In this document: positions 9,901-17,032 of the stretch, in pieces | Numbering within the stretch: the first letter of the stretch is position 1 | Layout: every line of letters begins with the position of its first letter | NCBI RefSeq assembly: GCF_001499965.1 | Contig: NZ_LQIT01000044.1 | Span: 1 to 42,796 of the forward strand | Source of the DNA: Mycobacterium sp. GA-2829 | Lineage (GTDB): Bacteria; Actinomycetota; Actinomycetes; Mycobacteriales; Mycobacteriaceae | Direction of reading: 5' to 3' | Length of the DNA stretch: 42,796 nt | Program-made: the position numbers and the translations under genes | The notes under the pieces: generated by a model | What the model saw: only the letters and a program-made list of their open reading frames with translations | The model's database searches: none | Told to the model about the DNA's origin: nothing

Positions 9901-10910
9901 TGTTCTTCACCGTGAGCCAACGCCCGGTCTTTGAGGTCGTCGAGAAGCTCACGGATAGCGTAGGAGTCCCAATACAACCGCTCGGTTGGCAGCATCCCCC
10001 GTTCTTCCGCGAACAGCAGGAACACCACCCGCATCATCACGGTGACCGCTGCTTGATACACGTCATCGGGCTTCTCTGTCAGCGGATCGGACTCACCATT
10101 CTCGGCGGCAAGCAGTCGTGTCTCGGAGAACGCTTGCACCAGAAGCTCGACCGACTTACGGACCTGAGTACCGAGGGCCTCGGTGATCTCCTCGGCCTCG
10201 AGTTCGCTGCGCTGCAACAGCCGCGCCAGCCTGTGATCGGGATTCTTCGCCCGTAGTTGCTGCTGATCGATCAGCGTCAGGAACGCGTCACGCAGCAGCG
10301 GTTCTTCACCCCAGGTGACCGCGTCAACGATGCCCGAACCGGTGGCCGTGCCTTCCTCGGCCCATACGATACCCCACCACCGGCCGTCCGTGACCAGACC
10401 GATCGGGACCCCTGCTTGCCGTAAAAGTGCTGCCATCCGGTCGATTTCGGTCGCCGCCCACCCATCCAAGCCAGGCCCACGTAAATCTTCGGTCGGCGAG
10501 ACCACCCGCAACAACGCCGCGACCTCACCGCTCTCCCGGCCCCGCAACCCTCCGTCCGCGCGAATCCGTACCTGCTCACCCGGCGAATGGATCTCGAACT
10601 CCGCAGGCAACTCGTCGGCGCCAATACGAAGACCGTCCCAGCCGGCGAGCTCGTCGAGCACCGTATCGATCCAGGCCCGCGCCGTCGCTGCGTACTGATC
10701 CCGCTTCTCGAGCGATTGCTGGTCATAGGCACGCAGCCAGACCGTGAAGCCCTGCTTGAACCGCACCAACCGGTCATCGGCATCCCCCAACCGATCAACC
10801 CCACTGGGCCAGAACCCCTTGACGACAGGCAACGACAAAAACGGGCCATCGACGTCGAACTGCTCGAGCCAACCGAAATCCGGACCAGTGCCCCGACGGG
10901 ACCGCCTCAT
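6900..10910 (-). CDS. drmMI: DISARM DNA methyltransferase DrmMI (adenine-N6 type)
   Basis: A 1336-residue protein of the large Eco57I/PglX-like methyltransferase class. The SAM-binding motif VADIAAGSGAFLVAA lies near residue 620 and the catalytic motif IIGNPPFLGG near 877, which is diagnostic of amino-group (N6-adenine) methyltransferases. The N-terminal 450 residues are a large helical region typical of this class. The C-terminal part (about 1050-1300) resembles a TaqI-like target recognition domain. In class 1 DISARM this enzyme marks host DNA as self. The ATG at 10910 overlaps the drmD stop (ATGA) and the stop overlaps drmA. All key residues look intact. The recognition sequence cannot be read from the protein. 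Confidence 0.93.
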   Translation of the reverse strand: MRRSRRGTGPDFGWLEQFDVDGPFLSLPVVKGFWPSGVDRLGDADDRLVRFKQGFTVWLRAYDQQSLEKRDQYAATARAWIDTVLDELAGWDGLRIGADELPAEFEIHSPGEQVRIRADGGLRGRESGEVAALLRVVSPTEDLRGPGLDGWAATEIDRMAALLRQAGVPIGLVTDGRWWGIVWAEEGTATGSGIVDAVTWGEEPLLRDAFLTLIDQQQLRAKNPDHRLARLLQRSELEAEEITEALGTQVRKSVELLVQAFSETRLLAAENGESDPLTEKPDDVYQAAVTVMMRVVFLLFAEERGMLPTERLYWDSYAIRELLDDLKDRALAHGEEHLDETHDVWHRLLAVSDALYFGVNYDEMRMPAYGGSLLDPARFPWLTATDQHGLRVQVSDRVMLHVLQSVQEAKVRGESRRISFRDIDVEQIGYIYEGLLGYTCATVSDDVVVGLVGKEGEEPEITLSQLNELRESAGSTKTFVDKLIEWVKKDQPAASIKTAAKLKKLTDDPVDEAELRRLLTPVAGHEPELLVDLIRWGNLIRRDLRGIPLVVPPGGLVVIETPSRRNAGAHYTPRSLAEEVVKYALEPVVYEPGPLQTNDVDEWKLKSSTAILDLKVADIAAGSGAFLVAAARFLAKRVTEAWTEEGMLSDAEVANPILAEERAIREVVARCLYGADINSMAVEMCKLSLWLVSLDKTKPFSFVDDKILCGNSLLGVTTLDQLRHLHIDPNRKRKFLQPFVDVDAVLAEATRLRRELASPVDEDDPQRSIAGKLRLLRRAEEVTAQLRLMADGIIAAGLVLGGKPGAQLEDAYKSLEWALAEAFPSDRPTGDRAKLDAIIAKGLTPTVETDYDHWQPLHWAIEVPDVMERGGFDTIIGNPPFLGGQKLTGASGTNVRDWFVNVIAEGTRGSADLVAYFFLRAYAILRDLGTLGLIATNTLAQGDTREVGLDRMVASGFTIVRAIQSRTWPASTVNLEFAAVWGTKADVPADVSRVSDEVAVNRISTLLEPVGREDGKPLRLEENAGIAYQGCIPLGRGFLLSPTEAHEWINMDSANAEVLFPYLTGEDLNGRPDLSGSRWIIDFNDRSEGEAQRYRAPFARLEREVKPERAKNARAARRDRWWQFAERATGLRTAVRHLEHVLAIAQVSKTLMPVRVPTGQVFSMMLVVFATDCYGVQAVLSSGLHQAWAIKYGSAMRSDPRYTPSDVLETFPLPQNTDRLHAVGEVLDTRRREIMCRRKLGLTALYSLVNNPDVVNDPDVAEIRENHIEVDAAAIAAYGWDDVQLGHGFHTYRQMERFTISPSARVEILDRLLEENHRRAGVLSGHVSGRQEELFS

Positions 10911-13900
10911 CGGATGCTCACCTCCCCCCGCTCGATGTCCCTCGGCGACAACGCGAACAACACCGCACCATGGAACGTTCGGGCCTGCACATCGGTATAA
11001 CGCGCGTCCACCGCCACCAACTCCTCGTCACGCTCATCAGCCAGAGCCTCCATGCGCGCCCGGATCTGACGCAGGTCCCGTTCGCTTTGGCGGCGCTCAT
11101 CATCGAACAGCGTGAGCTCGGATTCGATCGCCTCCGCTTCCGCTAGAGCCGATTTCAGCGTCACACCAAATCGTCCGAATGTCGCGATGACTCGCTCACG
11201 ATCCGCCTTCCGGCGCTCTTCCAGCTGCGCCGCGATCGCGTTCTGTCGACGTTCCACCCGGTCGGCAACAGCCTTGGCCACGCGCGCTCGGAGGCCGTCA
11301 TCCTTATCGTCATCCCACGCTCTCGCCAGTTGTTCGGCGATGGACACCGGGACAGGCTCGAGGCGCTCTGCGTCGAGGGCCTTCTCGAGCAAATCCTCGG
11401 CGCGGTGTTCGCCGACCGCTTGCCGCCGGCCCAACCGTGTACCCGCAAGGAACACCTCTTCGTGGAGTCGAAGCCCCGCCTTCCCGATGAGGATCAAGCG
11501 CGTGACCGCCGCAGCGAAGGACTCCTCCAGGCCAGGAACGACGACTGCGGTCACCCGTTCCAGCGATCGCTCGCCGCCCCACAGAGCGGACCGCAATCTG
11601 CGAGTGGCGCGCTGCAGTAGGGGGCTACCGAGGTGCATGTACACCACGTCGGGATCTTCCGCGAGCACGGCCGGATCGAAGGCGATCGGTCGGAGATTTT
11701 CACGGTCCAGGGCCGTCGTGAGCCCGCGCGTCACCTGCTCCCAAGAGCTGCCGAGGGCGGGCAGGCGAAAGACCGGAACATCGGTGCGGTCCGACCCGAC
11801 TTCCTCGATAGTAGGTAGCCGGTCAAGCTCGAACGCGACGTCGACGACCCGCTTCAAATTCGCCGGCCGCAAGTGGAGCGTTTCACGACTTTCAGCGATG
11901 TCCTGCGCCAACTTGGTGAGCTCTGCGCCGACATCCCGCCCGCCAGCAAGCATCTGCCCGATCGGACTCTTCTCGGCCTTCCCCTTGCGCGGCGCTGCGT
12001 CGATGCCGCCGAGTTGGCGTTGCAGGTCTGGCGCGATGATCTCGTTGGCCGAACCGAGATCGGCCATGATCTGCGCGACTTTCTTGGCGACTCGTGCCAG
12101 CAAGTCGACGTCTCTTGTGAGTTGAGACTGCTCGTCATCGGTCGCGAAATGGCGGATCTCCGGGTCGTGGGTCTGTCCATAACGGTCGATGCGGCCGATG
12201 CGTTGCTCGAGCCGGTTGGGGTTGAACGGGATGTCGAAGTTGACGAGCCGGTGGCAGTAATCCTGCAGATCGATGCCTTCGCCGGCGGCGTCCGTCGCCA
12301 GCAGAATCCGCAGCTTCTCACGAGGCGGGTCGGTGTTGAAACGGGCACGGATGACTTCGCGTTGTTCACTGTCCGTAGAGCCGTCGATCACCGCGACGCG
12401 GTCCGCCTCGTAACCGCGTTGTCGGAGGATGCCGTGGATCCATTCGAGCGTATCGACGTACTCGGTGAAGACGACGACTCGTTCGTTGAGCCATTCACCG
12501 TTGGCTTTGGTGTTGGCTTCGAGGTAGTCGACGAGGGCCGTGAGCTTCGAGTCGGCGCGTGCTTCGTAGCTGTGTCCCCAATCGCTCAGCCAGTCGAGGT
12601 CGTCCTTGTCCGCGGCGGTCAGTGGCGGTAGCGCATTCTTGGTTTGTTGAAGAGTCTGAATTTCCGGCTGCTCGACGCGCCCTTCTTCCAGCTCGTCGGC
12701 ATCGACACCAAGGACTTCGTCGTACTCCGCGTCGAAGTCGATAGCCAAGCCACGCTGGCGGGTGTCCTTGTATACATCGACAGTTCGGGCGAAAGCCACG
12801 GGTGACGAGAAGAACCGCTTCTTCAGGAGCAGCGTAGCCATGTCCTTGGCGCCGCGGTCGTCGCCCTTGGCGGCAGCGTCGCGGCGCTGTGTGAAAGCGA
12901 TCAACCGGTCGTATGCTGCTTCTTCGTCTGCCGATGGCGTGATGAGCAGCTTTTCGACTTTCCGTTCGCGGAATTGGCCGGGCAAGTCCTTCTTGAGACG
13001 TCGTACGGCGACGGCTTCAAGTGCCTGTTCGTCCATGAACTTGCCCCGGACGAAGCGCTGCGGGTCGATCATCTCCAGCAGTGCAGTGAACGACTCGGTG
13101 TAGCCGTTGTGCGGGGTTGCCGAGAGGAAGAGCCGGTGTTCGGAGCGCTCAGCGAGGTCGCGGACGGCCCGGGTGCGCTGAGAATCGACGGCGTAGCCCT
13201 TGCGCAGGCCGACTTTGTCCGTTCTTGTCGGCGTTGCCGGAGCCACGTGGTGAGCCTCGTCGACGACGAGGACGTCAAAGGCGAAGCGCGACCCTGCGCC
13301 ACGTGACTTGGTGATCAGCGCGTCGCGGAGTTGGCGCTGCGCGCGTGGGCCGGGAAGCCACGCCATCGACACGATGATGCGCGGAAACAGCGTGAACGGG
13401 TTGGCGTGGACGCCGTGTGTGCGACGAACTTCCTTCATCGTTTCGGAGTTGACGATCCGGAAGTCGAGGCCGAACTTGTCGTGCATCTCGTTCTGCCACT
13501 TCACGGACAGACCGGCGGGGCAGACGATGATGACCGTGCGTGCCCGGTGGCGAAGCAACAGTTCTTGGATGACCATTCCTGCTTCGATCGTCTTGCCGAG
13601 ACCGACGTCGTCGGCGAGAAGCAAGTTGGCGCGAGGTGCGCTCAGCGCTCGTCGGAGCGGCTCCAATTGGTACGGCTCGACCTTTGCGCCCGAACGGAAG
13701 GGCGCCTGGACTGTCTTGACGTCGGCGCTCGTGACGGCACCCCATCTCAGCGCGTCGATGAATGCTGCCAGGCGTTCGGGCGGGTCGAACCTGCTCGCGT
13801 CGATTCGGACTGGCAGGTCCTGGGGCGGCTTGAGGCCCCGTCCCGGTTCGAGTTCCCAGACGACGCGTAGCTCGTCGCCAAGTCGGTCATCCTCGACCGA

Positions 13901-14506
13901 CTGGAGTGTCACTGCGTTCTGCAGTTGCCGGACCGCATCGTCGTGGGCGCTGCGAGGGAGACTCTGCTGCTGGACATCCGTAACTGCCCAATTGGAACCG
14001 CGAACGGTGACGATTTGGCCGACCTCGGGAACTCCGATGTGGTCGTCCGAGGCCGCCTGAGTACTGGTTGTCACGGATCCTCCGTTGCCTGAGGGGGAGC
14101 TGCGGGGACTTGTGTGCTCGGCGCAGTCTTGCCTGGCACCCGCAGAGCGCTGCGTCTCCCCGTACGCGATGAAAGCTACGCGGACGACCTCTCGGAGGTT
14201 TTTCGTGTTCCGCAGTCCGCGAAGATACGCCATCTGAGCCTTGCGGTTGGTGATTCGACCCTCATCGCCGCGGAGTGCGCGCAGAGCATCCACGACAAGA
14301 GTGCGCGAATGGCGGTCCCGGGGCAACCACGCGTCTCGAAGTGCGGGCCATGCTTCCTTGATGAAGTCATCTGTAGGGCGCGCCCGGTAGACAGACCTCA
14401 GCGCCTCTGCGCGGTCGAGGTTCTCGTAGTTGACGAGGAGCGCTTGACAAAGGGGGTCGAGCAGCCACACGGGCAGATTGGACCACCGGAACCGGTAGCT
14501 AGGCAT
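10907..14506 (-). CDS. drmD: DISARM SNF2-family helicase DrmD, with extra N-terminal domain
   Basis: A 1199-residue SNF2-like superfamily 2 ATPase. Walker A is DDVGLGKTIEAG near residue 303, Walker B is VVDEAHHVAPA near 418, motif III is LSATPHNG, and the C-terminal lobe ends with EQRIGRIDRYGQ near 772. A long charged coiled-coil-like tail (about 1050-1180) follows. DrmD is the marker gene of class 1 DISARM. Residues 1-115 form a separate helical domain (YRFRW, WPALRDAWL) joined to the rest by a Ser/Thr/Gly-rich linker at about 118-160, suggesting a fused small gene. The gene is first in the operon. The ATG at 14506 is the only in-frame start before the linker that fits, and its ribosome binding site is weak. 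Confidence 0.9.
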   Translation of the reverse strand: MPSYRFRWSNLPVWLLDPLCQALLVNYENLDRAEALRSVYRARPTDDFIKEAWPALRDAWLPRDRHSRTLVVDALRALRGDEGRITNRKAQMAYLRGLRNTKNLREVVRVAFIAYGETQRSAGARQDCAEHTSPRSSPSGNGGSVTTSTQAASDDHIGVPEVGQIVTVRGSNWAVTDVQQQSLPRSAHDDAVRQLQNAVTLQSVEDDRLGDELRVVWELEPGRGLKPPQDLPVRIDASRFDPPERLAAFIDALRWGAVTSADVKTVQAPFRSGAKVEPYQLEPLRRALSAPRANLLLADDVGLGKTIEAGMVIQELLLRHRARTVIIVCPAGLSVKWQNEMHDKFGLDFRIVNSETMKEVRRTHGVHANPFTLFPRIIVSMAWLPGPRAQRQLRDALITKSRGAGSRFAFDVLVVDEAHHVAPATPTRTDKVGLRKGYAVDSQRTRAVRDLAERSEHRLFLSATPHNGYTESFTALLEMIDPQRFVRGKFMDEQALEAVAVRRLKKDLPGQFRERKVEKLLITPSADEEAAYDRLIAFTQRRDAAAKGDDRGAKDMATLLLKKRFFSSPVAFARTVDVYKDTRQRGLAIDFDAEYDEVLGVDADELEEGRVEQPEIQTLQQTKNALPPLTAADKDDLDWLSDWGHSYEARADSKLTALVDYLEANTKANGEWLNERVVVFTEYVDTLEWIHGILRQRGYEADRVAVIDGSTDSEQREVIRARFNTDPPREKLRILLATDAAGEGIDLQDYCHRLVNFDIPFNPNRLEQRIGRIDRYGQTHDPEIRHFATDDEQSQLTRDVDLLARVAKKVAQIMADLGSANEIIAPDLQRQLGGIDAAPRKGKAEKSPIGQMLAGGRDVGAELTKLAQDIAESRETLHLRPANLKRVVDVAFELDRLPTIEEVGSDRTDVPVFRLPALGSSWEQVTRGLTTALDRENLRPIAFDPAVLAEDPDVVYMHLGSPLLQRATRRLRSALWGGERSLERVTAVVVPGLEESFAAAVTRLILIGKAGLRLHEEVFLAGTRLGRRQAVGEHRAEDLLEKALDAERLEPVPVSIAEQLARAWDDDKDDGLRARVAKAVADRVERRQNAIAAQLEERRKADRERVIATFGRFGVTLKSALAEAEAIESELTLFDDERRQSERDLRQIRARMEALADERDEELVAVDARYTDVQARTFHGAVLFALSPRDIERGEVSIR

Positions 14507-14828
14507 TTACCGCCAGCTCGATGACCTCAAAGACCTGGCCAGCAGATGACGTGACGTTTCAGCGAACTTAATCGACCCAAGCGCGGACACTTCCCTCCTC
14601 CGTCGGCTAAGCCTACGAGGAACTCAGCACAGCGTCTCGTTTATGCGCGCATTTGATTGCCCCTCCCCTTCCAGCTAGTCGCTCGCACCGGAAAGGAAGT
14701 GCAATTCGACGAGCGGTCTGAGCAAGCAGGTTCGAGTGGCCAGGGCTCAAGAACAGTGGCAACCGCCGACTCTCGCTATTAGGGGACCCTGGGAACATTG
14801 CACGGTCGGCTTCACCGGCTGATGCAGA

Positions 14829-14842
14829 CGGGAAATGTCCCG
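14829..14842. promoter_or_regulatory. Inverted repeat CGGGA-N4-TCCCG, candidate operator
   Basis: Perfect 5-base arms with a 4-base spacer lie 79 bases before the chosen start of the rightward helicase gene and just upstream of a TATGGT -10-like hexamer. The position suits a regulator site. No cognate regulator gene is present, so the function is inference. Confidence 0.3.
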
Positions 14843-14887
14843 AGTGTCAGCAACTGCCCGTATGGTCACTTTGAGTCCCGTGGCACG

Positions 14888-14898
14888 ATGTGACACAT
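14888..14898. promoter_or_regulatory. Palindrome ATGTG-A-CACAT upstream of the RelE-UvrD gene
   Basis: An 11-base perfect palindrome lies 22 bases upstream of the ATG at 14921, in the position of a 5' leader or repressor site. The first gene of the operon starts with a RelE-like domain, and RelE-type genes are commonly autoregulated, but no antitoxin gene is visible. It may be coincidental. Confidence 0.3.
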
Positions 14899-14920
14899 AG
14901 CGCGAATGGAGCAAGGAAAA

Positions 14921-17032
14921 ATGCCCACTCTAGCGATCGATAGAGGTTTCCTGGGAGATCTCGCAAAGCTGGAGAAGCCCGTTGTCAGGCGCGTGACCGA
15001 GGTCTTCGACGAGTTCGACGCTGCCACCCATACCGGTCTGCACCTGGAGAAGATCAACAACGCCCGAAATCCCCGGTTCCGTTCGATCCGTATCGACCAG
15101 TCGTGGCGTGGCATCGTGCTGGCGCCCGCCAGCGGGGACGTGTACACGCTCCTCAAGGTGCTGCCCCACGATGACGCCTACGCGTGGGCGCAGCGGAGCA
15201 ATATCTCAGTGAACGCGGCCACTGGCGGCATCGAAATTCGCGATGAAGTCGAATTGGAACGTCAGATCCCGGGGATGGAGGCGAGTGCAAGAACCGCCGA
15301 GACCCCGCTCTTCGATCATGTCCGCGACGGTGAGTTATCGAAGCTCGGCGTCGACGAGAGCGTACGAGCTTTTGCCAGAACAGTGACAGATTACGCGCAG
15401 CTCGAGGCGGCGAAGTCTTTCCTCCCGGGAACGCAGTGGGATGTGCTCATGGGATTGGCAGCCGGGTTCACTCCCGAAGAAGTCTGGGCCGAACTGGGCG
15501 CCGAGATCTTGAACGAACCGGTCGATACCGAGGACATCGACGCGGCGATCCTCCGTAGCCGGGACCGCGTGGTCTTGGTGGAGGGCCCGGACGAACTGAT
15601 GGAGATCTTCGCCTATCCGTTCGCTACATGGCGGGTGTACCTCCACCCCACGCAGCGGGCGGTCGTCGACGCCGCGTACAAAGGACCGGCGCGTGTCACT
15701 GGCGGTCCCGGTACCGGAAAGACAGTGGTTGCGCTCCACCGAGCCCATATGCTCGCCCGACGCGACGGCGGCAAAGTTCTTGTCACGACTTTCACTTCGA
15801 CCCTCTCGGACAGTCTCCGTTCGGGACTCGACATGCTCATCGACGACAGAAAAGTCGACGGGCGCATCGAGGTATCTCATGTCGACAGGTTGGCGCATCG
15901 GGTGTTCCGCCAAGTGCACGGCGCACCCCACATGTTGGGGTCCGAAGACGAGAAGGCGTTGTGGGCGGGCCTCGCCGACGAACTCGGACTCAACTTCACC
16001 TCGGTATTTCTGTCCGAGGAGTGGCGTCAGGTGGTTCTCGCACGACGAATCAGTACTGCCGACGCGTACCTGGCTGCCAAGCGCACCGGCCGAGGCCGCG
16101 CGCTCGGCGCCGCACAGCGTGCACAGGTCTGGCAGGCGATATGGGAGTTCGAGCAGACACTCATCAAACAAGGACTATGGACCCACGAAACCATCCGTCG
16201 TGAGGCCACCCGACTACTCGAAGATTCGCCCGACAAACCGTTCCGTCACATCGTCATCGACGAAGCACAGGACCTCAGTCCCGACCAGTGGCGACTGCTG
16301 CGAGCAGCAGTCGCCGAAGCACCTGACGACATCTTCATCGCGGGCGACACGCACCAGCGCATCTACGACAATCACGTCAGCTTCCGAGAAGTCGGCATCA
16401 ACATCGCTGGCCGATCCTCTCGACTGAACATCAATTACCGGACCACTGCTGAAATCCTGGGATGGAGCCTGGGTCTCATGCGGGGCGAACCGATCGATGA
16501 CATGGAGGGTGGACTCGACTCGATCGCAGGCTGCAGATCCTATGTTCACGGTCCTCGGCCCACGCTGAGAGGATTGCGAACAGCAGAAGCGGAGGCCGAG
16601 TCCATCGCTCAGGCCGTCAATGAGTGGATCGACCGGGGTGTCGCACCTTCTGAGGTGGGAATCGCCGTACGCGCCAGGTGGTTTGCGTCGAAGATCGAGC
16701 ATGCGCTCAAGGCCGCCGGTATCGCAAGCGTTGATCTCGCGCGCGCATCGGAGGGCGATGATGCAGTCCACATTGGCACGATGCACAGGATGAAGGGCTT
16801 GGAGTTCCGGTGTATGTGCGTTGCTGGCGTGAGCGCCAAGTGGGTGCCGGCGGCAAACGCTGTCACTCCCATCGAGGATGACAAGCAAACGCATCGGCGT
16901 GACCTCGAACGGGAACGTTGCTTGTTGTTCGTCGCCTGCACACGGGCGCGTGAAGAACTCCTCGTCACTTGGCACGGCGATCCCAGCCCATTCATAACGG
17001 ACCTCGTACCTGGAGAACTGGAGGATCGGTGA
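14921..17032 (+). CDS. UvrD/Rep-type SF1 helicase with N-terminal RelE/ParE-like domain
   Basis: A 703-residue protein. Residues 1-90 look like a RelE/ParE fold, with the HDDAYAWAQR ending typical of that family's last strand. A linker of about 150 residues leads to a superfamily 1 helicase: Q motif and Walker A (LHPTQRAVVDAA, GGPGTGKTVVALHR), Walker B VIDEAQDLSP, motif III/IV GDTHQRIYD and LNINYRTT, motif V GTMHRMKGLEF, and motif VI LLFVACTRAREELLVTW. I chose ATG 14921 over the in-frame ATG 14906 because GGAG lies nine bases upstream of the former and nothing suitable precedes the latter. The stop overlaps the next gene's GTG (GTGA), so the two are coupled. The likely role is DNA unwinding in a defence operon. 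Whether the RelE-like part cuts RNA or only binds is unknown. Confidence 0.85.
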   Translation: MPTLAIDRGFLGDLAKLEKPVVRRVTEVFDEFDAATHTGLHLEKINNARNPRFRSIRIDQSWRGIVLAPASGDVYTLLKVLPHDDAYAWAQRSNISVNAATGGIEIRDEVELERQIPGMEASARTAETPLFDHVRDGELSKLGVDESVRAFARTVTDYAQLEAAKSFLPGTQWDVLMGLAAGFTPEEVWAELGAEILNEPVDTEDIDAAILRSRDRVVLVEGPDELMEIFAYPFATWRVYLHPTQRAVVDAAYKGPARVTGGPGTGKTVVALHRAHMLARRDGGKVLVTTFTSTLSDSLRSGLDMLIDDRKVDGRIEVSHVDRLAHRVFRQVHGAPHMLGSEDEKALWAGLADELGLNFTSVFLSEEWRQVVLARRISTADAYLAAKRTGRGRALGAAQRAQVWQAIWEFEQTLIKQGLWTHETIRREATRLLEDSPDKPFRHIVIDEAQDLSPDQWRLLRAAVAEAPDDIFIAGDTHQRIYDNHVSFREVGINIAGRSSRLNINYRTTAEILGWSLGLMRGEPIDDMEGGLDSIAGCRSYVHGPRPTLRGLRTAEAEAESIAQAVNEWIDRGVAPSEVGIAVRARWFASKIEHALKAAGIASVDLARASEGDDAVHIGTMHRMKGLEFRCMCVAGVSAKWVPAANAVTPIEDDKQTHRRDLERERCLLFVACTRAREELLVTWHGDPSPFITDLVPGELEDR

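Larger units (their letters stand above)
14507..14920. other. Divergent intergenic region between drmD and the helicase operon
   Basis: About 414 bases without a credible gene lie between two divergent operons and must hold both promoters. It contains a CGGGA/TCCCG inverted repeat (14829-14842), an ATGTG-A-CACAT palindrome (14888-14898), a perfect ATGCGCGCAT palindrome (14643-14652), and a distant 7-base inverted pair, GTGCAAT at 14699-14705 and ATTGCAC at 14797-14803. A TATGGT hexamer at 14861-14866 fits the mycobacterial TANNNT -10 pattern for the rightward operon, but no good -35 accompanies it. The short frames here have no coding character. Confidence 0.6.

Noticed and set aside
9201..10256. 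351-codon rightward frame inside drmMI
   Set aside because: Antisense shadow rich in Gln, Arg and His with no domain. drmMI on the opposite strand has intact catalytic motifs.
462..14506. Class 2 DISARM (drmE-containing)
   Set aside because: A SNF2-type drmD and an adenine-type methylase are present and no drmE-like gene is seen, so it is class 1.
14643..14652. ATGCGCGCAT palindrome as an operator
   Set aside because: Short GC palindromes are frequent in GC-rich DNA. It has no second copy nearby, so it was noted only in the gap description.
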